The notes below the pieces were generated by a model. The model did not search any database, was not told the origin of the DNA, and saw only the letters and a program-made list of their open reading frames with translations. The translations under genes were made by a program, and so were the position numbers. A DNA stretch of 21,334 nucleotides from assembly GCA_937875805.1 (NCBI GenBank), contig CALFHG010000122.1, positions 1 through 21,334 of the forward strand, written 5' to 3'. Source of the stretch: an uncultured Nitrosopumilaceae archaeon (lineage in GTDB: Archaea; Thermoproteota; Nitrososphaeria; Nitrososphaerales; Nitrosopumilaceae). This document shows, piece by piece, positions 21,277 to 21,334 of the stretch (positions within the stretch are counted from its first letter, which is position 1; each line of letters starts with the position of its first letter).

Positions 21277-21334
21277 ATCCATTAATTTATGACTGGGTAT
21301 AAAAATTATACAAAAAATAGTAATTTATTATAAA

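Noticed and set aside
1-21334. tRNA, rRNA, CRISPR arrays, insertion sequences or integrated elements
   Set aside because: No cloverleaf, no regularly spaced repeats, no transposase or integrase motifs were seen, and base composition appears uniform.

Overview
The window looks like a stretch of a Nitrososphaerota (Thaumarchaeota) chromosome, most likely a marine Nitrosopumilus-type ammonia oxidiser. The lines of support are a low GC content (about one third by eye), archaeal information-processing genes (Orc1/Cdc6, the small subunit of DNA polymerase D, TFB, Cdc48), many leaderless genes with an archaeal TATA box about 25 bp before the start codon, and a C-terminal 'CFI-box' module of a kind I associate with thaumarchaeal secreted proteins. 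The assignment is by recognition, not by search.

Layout. At the left end is the tail of an AbrB-like protein, then a small conserved-looking gene of unknown function (122-508, minus). The only long non-coding stretch (509-993) has the anatomy of a replication origin: three origin-recognition-box-like repeats (two direct, one inverted), a cluster of TTAAC/GTTAAC words, and an AT-rich tract whose plus strand is almost free of G. It leads directly into orc1/cdc6 (1000-2202). The polD small subunit gene (polB) converges on cdc6 and overlaps its 3' end. From 3680 to 8025 come a SpoIIM-like membrane protein, a secreted protein with a degenerate cupredoxin-like end, a cobalamin methyltransferase (cbiE) coupled to a gene of unknown function, and a large exported cyclophilin with a PsbP-like middle and a CFI-box tail.

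The centre (8034-14611) holds a type II NADH dehydrogenase, an ACT-like protein, a probable proteostasis operon (hsp20 then cdc48) with a palindrome at its promoter, two small proteins and a TFB transcription factor with an unusual zinc-ribbon spacing. The right third (14787-21334) has small metal-binding or zinc-ribbon proteins, a CrcB/Fluc fluoride channel followed by a small gene, a cation:proton antiporter, a hemerythrin-like protein next to APS kinase (cysC), the convergent cysQ phosphatase, a small membrane protein and a short-chain dehydrogenase gene interrupted by a single-base frameshift in a T7 run.

How the genes fit together. cdc6, polB and the origin form a replication-initiation cluster. 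hsp20 and cdc48 form a protein quality-control pair. cysC and cysQ make and clear PAPS/PAP. crcB, the antiporter and NDH-2 serve ion and redox homeostasis. Gene ends are very compact: five convergent pairs overlap or lie within 10 bp. Most first genes appear leaderless, while genes inside operons may carry Shine-Dalgarno motifs. I found no mobile element, CRISPR array, tRNA or rRNA. The origin is the part most worth a closer look.
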